Shown here: positions 59,363 through 64,000 of the stretch, piece by piece
Position numbering within the stretch: the first letter of the stretch is position 1
Layout: each line of letters opens with the position of its first letter
From: Ornithinimicrobium pratense
Lineage (GTDB): Bacteria > Actinomycetota > Actinomycetes > Actinomycetales > Dermatophilaceae
Length of the DNA stretch: 64,000 nucleotides
NCBI RefSeq assembly: GCF_008843165.1
Contig: NZ_CP044427.1
Coordinates: 2,418,001 to 2,482,000, forward strand
Direction of reading: 5' to 3'
Translations under genes and position numbers: made by a program
The notes under the pieces: model-generated
What the model was told of the DNA's origin: nothing
Databases searched by the model: none
The model's input: the letters and a program-made list of their open reading frames with translations, nothing else

Positions 59363-60861
59363 CGACGAGGCCCCGGCTCGGCGACGAGACCCTCGACCAG
59401 CTGCCCGACACGGTGGCCCGGCCCAGCTACGACCGTTCGACCCTGACACCCGGCATCGTCCATCTCGGCGTGGGTGGCTTCCACCGGGCGCACGAGGCGA
59501 TGTACCTCGACCGGCTGATGGAGGACGGGCGCGACCACGACTGGGCCGTCGTCGGGGTCGGCACGATGCCCGGCGACGTCCGCATGCGCGACGCCCTGAA
59601 GGGGCAGGACTGCCTCTACACCCTGGTGATCAAGCACCCGGACGGGACGCTGGAGCCCCGGGTCATCGGTTGCCTGGTCGACTACCTGTTCGCCCCCGAC
59701 GACCCCGAGGCGGTGCTGGCGGCCATGGTCGACCCCCGGGTGCGGGTCGTCTCCCTGACCATCACCGAGGGCGGCTACCACGTGAACCAGGTGACCGGGC
59801 GGTTCGACCCCGGCGACACGGCCCTGCAGGCCGACCTCGACTCCCCCGGCACCCCGCGCAGCGCCTTCGGCTTCGTCACCGAGGCGCTGCGCCGTCGCCG
59901 CGCAGCCGGGGCGGAGCCGTTCACCGTGATGTCCTGCGACAACCTGCCCGGCAACGGCGACGTCGCGCGGGACATGATCGGCGCCTTCGCGGCCCTGCAG
60001 GACGACCGGTCGCCCGGAGGGGAGCCGCTCGCCCCCTGGCTGGCCGAGCACGTCGCCTTCCCCAACTCGATGGTCGACCGCATCACCCCCGTGACCAGCC
60101 AGGAGGACATCACCGCCCTGGCCGAGCAGTTCGGGGTCGAGGACGCCTGGCCGGTGGTCTGCGAGCCGTTCACCCAATGGGTGCTGGAGGACCACTTCCC
60201 CACCGGCCGGCCCGCCTTCGAGGAGGCCGGGGCCCAGGTCGTCGAAGACGTCGTCCCCTACGAGCTGATGAAGCTGCGCCTCCTCAACGCCAGCCACCAG
60301 GCCCTGTGCTACCTCGGCTACCTCTCCGGCTACCGATACGTCCACGAGGTCTGCCAGGACCCGCTGTTCGTCGACTTCCTCCTCGGTTACATGGAGCACG
60401 AGGGCGCGCCCACCCTGCCCGAGGTCCCGGGCGTCGACCTCGACGCCTACCGCCGCGAGCTGATCGACCGCTTCGCCAACCCCGAGGTGCGCGACACCCT
60501 GGCGCGCCTGTGCGCGGAGTCCAGCGACCGCATACCGAAGTGGTTGGTGCCGGTCATCCGCCACAACCTCGAGCACGGCGGGCGGATCGACTCCTCCGCG
60601 CTCGTCGTCGCCTCCTGGGCACGGTATGCCGAGGGCGTGGACGAGCAGGGCCAGCCGATCGAGGTGGTCGACCGGTTCAAGGACACGGTCATGGCGGCGG
60701 CCGCACGTCAGCGCGAGGAGCCGCTCGCCTTCCTCCAGGACGAGTCCTTCTTCGGCGACCTGCGGCACGATGAACGGTTCACCACCGCCTACCTCGGGTT
60801 CCTCAGGTCGTTGCACGACAAGGGTGCCCGCGCGACCCTGGAGGACCATGTCAACGGCTGA
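59359..60861 (+). CDS. Mannitol 2-dehydrogenase family polyol dehydrogenase
   Basis: A 500-residue long-chain NAD(P)-dependent dehydrogenase of the mannitol dehydrogenase/fructuronate reductase family. An N-terminal Rossmann motif GIVHLGVGGFHRAHEA is at about residues 32-47, and the catalytic region contains KLRLLNASHQALCYLG with the conserved Lys-Asn-His set. It should oxidise a polyol such as mannitol or arabitol to the ketose. GTG 59359 overlaps the permease stop as GTGA. Its 3' end overlaps the next gene by 14 bases. Confidence 0.92.
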   Translation: MTTRPRLGDETLDQLPDTVARPSYDRSTLTPGIVHLGVGGFHRAHEAMYLDRLMEDGRDHDWAVVGVGTMPGDVRMRDALKGQDCLYTLVIKHPDGTLEPRVIGCLVDYLFAPDDPEAVLAAMVDPRVRVVSLTITEGGYHVNQVTGRFDPGDTALQADLDSPGTPRSAFGFVTEALRRRRAAGAEPFTVMSCDNLPGNGDVARDMIGAFAALQDDRSPGGEPLAPWLAEHVAFPNSMVDRITPVTSQEDITALAEQFGVEDAWPVVCEPFTQWVLEDHFPTGRPAFEEAGAQVVEDVVPYELMKLRLLNASHQALCYLGYLSGYRYVHEVCQDPLFVDFLLGYMEHEGAPTLPEVPGVDLDAYRRELIDRFANPEVRDTLARLCAESSDRIPKWLVPVIRHNLEHGGRIDSSALVVASWARYAEGVDEQGQPIEVVDRFKDTVMAAAARQREEPLAFLQDESFFGDLRHDERFTTAYLGFLRSLHDKGARATLEDHVNG

Positions 60862-61897
60862 CGGTCCGGAGACGACGAGGACAGCCGTCCTCCTTCAGCC
60901 CGGCACGATCCAGGTGCAGGAGCGGCCGCGTCCGCAGCCCGGACCCGACGAGGTGCTCATCCAGGTCACCTCGGTCGGCGTGTGCGGGTCCGACACGCAC
61001 TACTACACGCACGGACGGATCGGCTCGTATGCCGTCACGGCGCCACTCGTCCTCGGTCATGAGTCGGCCGGGGTCATCGTCGGCGTCGGCGAGGGTGTGG
61101 ACCCCGCCCGCGCCGGGCAGCGGGTCTCGATCGAGCCCGGCGTGCCCTGCCGCCAGTGCGAGCAGTGCCTGTCCGGTCGCTACAACCTGTGCCCGGACAT
61201 GGTCTTCCACGCCACTCCACCGGTCGACGGCTCGCTCAGCGAGGTCATCGTGCACCACCACGCCTTCGCCCATGCCGTGCCGGACGAGGTGGGTGACGAT
61301 GCCGCGGCGATGGTCGAGCCGCTCTCGGTGGCGCTGTGGGCCTGCCGCAAGGCAGCCGTGGGCCCCGGCGACCGCGTGCTCGTCACCGGGGCCGGGCCGG
61401 TCGGGCTGCTCTGTGCCCAGGTGGCCCGCGTGGCGGGGGCGGCCGAGGTCGTGGTCGTCGACGTCAACCCGCACCGGCTCGCGGTGGCAGCCGCGCACGG
61501 GGCTACGGACACCGTCGACGCTCGCGAGGTGTCACTGGATGAGTGGCACGGCGGACGCCCCGCCCCCCACGTGCTGCTGGAGTGCAGCGGTCATCCCGGC
61601 TCGACGCTGGCCGGCCTGCAGTCACTGGCCCCAGCCGGACGGGCCGTGCTGGTCGGGATGGGCGGCGACACCCTCGACCTTCCGCTCTCGCTGGTCCAGG
61701 AGCGGGAGCTGCTGGTCACCGGGGTCTTCCGCTACGCCAACACCTGGCCGACGGCGATCGCCCTGGTCGCCAACGGGCAGGTGCGGCTCGACGACCTGGT
61801 CACCGGGCACTTCCGACTCGACCAGACCGCCGAGGCGCTCACCGCCGCCATGGACGACCCGCGGGCCATCAAGTCGATGATCCACCCGCACAATTGA
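60848..61897 (+). CDS. Zinc-dependent sorbitol/xylitol-type dehydrogenase
   Basis: A 349-residue medium-chain dehydrogenase. Catalytic zinc ligands are seen in VGVCGSDTHYY (Cys) and LGHESAG (His, Glu). The structural zinc cysteines are in CRQCEQCLSGRYNLC, and the NAD-binding motif VTGAGPVGLLCAQVA is at about residues 178-192. It matches sorbitol/L-iditol or xylitol dehydrogenases that form fructose or xylulose. Having two polyol dehydrogenases suggests more than one polyol is used. The ATG lies within the previous gene. Confidence 0.92.
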   Translation: MSTADGPETTRTAVLLQPGTIQVQERPRPQPGPDEVLIQVTSVGVCGSDTHYYTHGRIGSYAVTAPLVLGHESAGVIVGVGEGVDPARAGQRVSIEPGVPCRQCEQCLSGRYNLCPDMVFHATPPVDGSLSEVIVHHHAFAHAVPDEVGDDAAAMVEPLSVALWACRKAAVGPGDRVLVTGAGPVGLLCAQVARVAGAAEVVVVDVNPHRLAVAAAHGATDTVDAREVSLDEWHGGRPAPHVLLECSGHPGSTLAGLQSLAPAGRAVLVGMGGDTLDLPLSLVQERELLVTGVFRYANTWPTAIALVANGQVRLDDLVTGHFRLDQTAEALTAAMDDPRAIKSMIHPHN

Positions 61898-61967
61898 CGC
61901 AACCCACGTCTCCTGGAGGGACTGACAGTATTTGACAGACCGACGCCTACTGGAGGACTGAGAACTG
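61898..61967 (+). other. Intergenic region before xylB with duplicated ribosome-site sequence
   Basis: CTGGAGGGACTGA (61914-61926) recurs as CTGGAGGACTGA (61950-61961) 36 bases later. A TTGACA hexamer at 61932-61937 could be the -35 of an internal promoter, though no clear -10 is seen. Confidence 0.4.
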
Positions 61968-63392
61968 ATGAACGCACCCACCCTCGTCGCCGGGATCGAC
62001 AGCTCCACGCAGGCGTGCAAGGTGATGGTCTGCGACGCCCGGACCGGTGAGGTGGTGCGCACCGGCCGCGCGGCCCACCCCGACGGCACCGAGGTGCACC
62101 CGGATCACTGGTGGACCGCGCTGCAGGAGGCGACCTCCGGTGGGCTGCTGGAGGGGGTGTCGGCGATCTCCGTCGCCGGCCAGCAGCACGGCATGGTGTG
62201 CCTTGACGAGGACCAGCGCGTGGTCCGCCCGGCGCTGCTGTGGAACGACACCCGGTCGGCCCCGGACGCGCTCGACCTCATCGACGAGCTCGGCGGAGCG
62301 CAGGCGTGGGCCGAGGCGATCGGGGTCGTGCCGGTGGCCGCGATCACCGTCACCAAGCTGCGCTGGCTGGCCCGCAACGAACCGGACCACCTGGCCCGCA
62401 CCCGCACCGTCGTGCTGCCGCACGACTGGCTGACCAGCCGGCTGCTCGCCGGTGACGGACCGGTGCAGAGGTGGGTCACCGACCGGTCCGACGCGTCCGG
62501 CACCGGCTACTTCTCCGCCACGACGGATACCTACCGCGACGACCTCTTGCGGCTGGCGACCGGCCGCGGCGACCTCGAGCTGCCCGAGGTGCTCGGCCCT
62601 GCCACGGCGGCCGGCCGCAGCCCCGCGGGCCGGATGGTCGGCCCCGGCGCCGGCGACAACGCAGCCGCTGCGCTGGGGCTCGGCCTGAGGGGCGGAGATG
62701 TGGCGGTCTCGCTCGGCACGAGCGGCACCGCCTTCGCCTCGCATCCCCGTCCCACCCAGGACCCCACGGGCGAGGTGGCGGGTTTCGCGGACGCCGCGGG
62801 TGGCCACCTGCCGCTCATGTGCACGCTCAACGCCGCCCGCGTGCTCGGGGCCGGGGCCGCGGCGCTCGGCACCGACCTAGCCGGTCTGGAGCGCCTGGCG
62901 CTGGAGGCGGAGCCCGGCGCGGGCGGGCTGACCCTGCTCCCCTACCTCGACGGCGAGCGGACCCCGAACCTGCCGACGGCGACCGGCACCCTGTCGGGCA
63001 TGACCCGCAACAACCTCACCCCGGCCAACGTGGCACGGGCCTTCGTCGAGGGCATGCTGCTCAACGTGGCCGCCGGCGTCGACGCCCTCCGCCGTGAGGG
63101 GGTGGACGTCGAGCGGGTCCTCCTCATCGGCGGCGCCACCGGGTCGGCGGCCGTGCGGGAGATCGCCGCCACCTTCATCGGCGTCCCGCTCGTCGTGCCT
63201 GCTCCGGGCGAGTACGTCGCCCGCGGCGCCGCGCGCCAGGCCGCCTGGGTGCTCTCCGGCGAGGACACCTGCCCGGAGTGGGCCGCCGTGGAGCTCGTCG
63301 TCGGCGCGGAGCCGGTCGTCGACCCGTTGGTCGAGGAGGTCAAGGGACGGTATGCCGAGCTGCTCGCCACCATGCACGGGGTGCGGCAGTGA
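61968..63392 (+). CDS. xylB: Xylulokinase
   Basis: A 474-residue FGGY-family kinase. [14 protein letters not shown] at the N-terminus is the phosphate-1 loop, [13 protein letters not shown] contains the substrate-contact QQHG of xylulokinases, WNDTRS follows, and SLGTSGTAF and [15 protein letters not shown] form the ATP-binding C-terminal half. It phosphorylates D-xylulose to xylulose 5-phosphate for the pentose phosphate pathway. ATG 61968 follows GGAGG. This identity points to arabitol or xylitol as one operon substrate. Confidence 0.93.
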   Translation: MNAPTLVAGIDSSTQACKVMVCDARTGEVVRTGRAAHPDGTEVHPDHWWTALQEATSGGLLEGVSAISVAGQQHGMVCLDEDQRVVRPALLWNDTRSAPDALDLIDELGGAQAWAEAIGVVPVAAITVTKLRWLARNEPDHLARTRTVVLPHDWLTSRLLAGDGPVQRWVTDRSDASGTGYFSATTDTYRDDLLRLATGRGDLELPEVLGPATAAGRSPAGRMVGPGAGDNAAAALGLGLRGGDVAVSLGTSGTAFASHPRPTQDPTGEVAGFADAAGGHLPLMCTLNAARVLGAGAAALGTDLAGLERLALEAEPGAGGLTLLPYLDGERTPNLPTATGTLSGMTRNNLTPANVARAFVEGMLLNVAAGVDALRREGVDVERVLLIGGATGSAAVREIAATFIGVPLVVPAPGEYVARGAARQAAWVLSGEDTCPEWAAVELVVGAEPVVDPLVEEVKGRYAELLATMHGVRQ

Positions 63393-63423
63393 CGTCGTTT
63401 CCTCAGGGGCGACCGGGGTTGGC

Positions 63424-64000
63424 GTGACGTCCGAGCCGCTACCGGACACGCTCGCTGCCCTGGTCGAGGACGCCCGCCGTCTGGCAGGACGCCCGGGACG
63501 CACCATCCTCGGGCTCACCGGGGCGCCCGGCGCCGGCAAGTCGACGCTCGCGGCCGCCCTGGCGGACGCGCTCGGGTCTGAGCTGGTCGCCCTCGCGCCG
63601 ATGGACGGCTTCCACCTCGACGGCGCGATCCTGCACGCGCGCGGGGCCCGCGGCCGCAAGGGCGCCATCGACACCTTCGACGATGCCGGGTATGCCGCTC
63701 TCCTCGCCCGGCTGCGCTTCCAGCCGCCGGACGAGATCGTCTACGCCCCCCGCTACGACCGCGACCTCGAGACCTCGATCGGCTCGGCCCTGCCCATCTC
63801 GCCAGCGGTGCCGCTCGTAGTCACCGAGGGCAACTACCTGCTCGCCAGGACCGGCGCCTGGCCCCAGGCGCGCGCCGCTCTGGACGAGGTGTGGTTCCTC
63901 GACCTCGACCCGCGGGTGCGTGAGGCGCGTCTGGTCGAGCGGCATGTCCGGCACGGCGAGGACCCGGCACGGGCACACGAGCGGGCACTCGGGCCGGACC
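63424..64000 (+). CDS. PRK/uridine kinase-family sugar or nucleoside kinase, 3' end beyond window
   Basis: At least 192 residues from GTG 63424; the frame is open at the window edge. The P-loop GAPGAGKST is at about residues 37-45, then PMDGFHLDG with a catalytic Asp, YDRDLE and VVTEGNYLL follow, as in phosphoribulokinase/uridine kinase-type enzymes. Relatives in rhizobial fructose clusters (FrcK type) act on sugars, so it may phosphorylate fructose made by the dehydrogenases. That role is inferred from context. It starts 31 bases after xylB. Confidence 0.82.
   Translation, partial: MTSEPLPDTLAALVEDARRLAGRPGRTILGLTGAPGAGKSTLAAALADALGSELVALAPMDGFHLDGAILHARGARGRKGAIDTFDDAGYAALLARLRFQPPDEIVYAPRYDRDLETSIGSALPISPAVPLVVTEGNYLLARTGAWPQARAALDEVWFLDLDPRVREARLVERHVRHGEDPARAHERALGPD

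Overview
The window is chromosomal DNA from a high-GC actinobacterium, most likely a member of the Micrococcales such as an Intrasporangiaceae or Ornithinimicrobium-like genus. This is inferred from four things: GC-rich codon use throughout; a mycothiol signature (an MshB-type deacetylase and two mycothiol-dependent DinB/maleylpyruvate isomerase-fold proteins); actinobacterial families such as DUF3107 and DUF3117; and gene neighbourhoods that match mycobacterial blocks. I see no rRNA, tRNA, CRISPR array, insertion sequence or prophage. Coding density is high, and many genes appear to be transcribed as leaderless mRNAs.

Positions 1-22 kb are mostly housekeeping. They hold the 5' part of an AdnA-type helicase-nuclease gene, a TetR regulator, DUF3107, a GlsB-type membrane protein, a DEAD-box RNA helicase, a PHP phosphoesterase, a lipoprotein, a ThrE-like exporter, an M24 aminopeptidase and a stress-type membrane protein. 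An unannotated 42-residue ORF follows, with its own terminator. Next comes a block resembling the M. tuberculosis Rv1220c-Rv1232c region: MgtE_N/CBS protein, DUF1003, Mrp, TatB, HtrA, SigE and O-methyltransferase. The RseA anti-sigma gene expected between sigE and htrA is missing. DUF3117, a PaaX-like regulator with an enoyl-CoA hydratase, a PIG-V-like glycosyltransferase, TagI glycosylase, a DivIVA-domain protein and a LOG-family hydrolase complete this part.

Positions 22-30 kb carry citrate synthase, a 7Fe ferredoxin, a VanW-family protein with a 13-bp repeat array upstream, a flavin reductase, MshB, TypA/BipA and a Nudix hydrolase. Positions 30-36 kb are a complete five-gene oligopeptide ABC transporter. 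A strong hairpin and a new leaderless promoter separate the binding-protein gene from the rest. Downstream is a protein with a 30-residue Pro/Trp tract and a flavoprotein that looks like sulfide:quinone oxidoreductase but lacks its cysteines.

Positions 38-56 kb are accessory and mixed: an acyltransferase/hydrolase, a DUF222-HNH protein, two neighbouring genes with frame disruptions, a GH32 fructosidase, YtoQ, a DrrAB-like ABC exporter divergent from a WYL regulator with a clear palindrome between them, an amidohydrolase, a VOC protein, an ECF sigma/YCII pair, a glutathione peroxidase and a membrane-anchored FAD oxidase.

Positions 55-64 kb hold a polyol catabolic cluster. A SorC-type repressor is divergent from an operon encoding a sugar/polyol binding lipoprotein, two permeases, a mannitol-family dehydrogenase, a zinc sorbitol/xylitol-type dehydrogenase, a xylulokinase and a PRK-family kinase cut by the window edge. 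The implied route is uptake of a polyol, oxidation to a ketose and phosphorylation. The importer has no ATPase here, so a shared one is probably encoded elsewhere.
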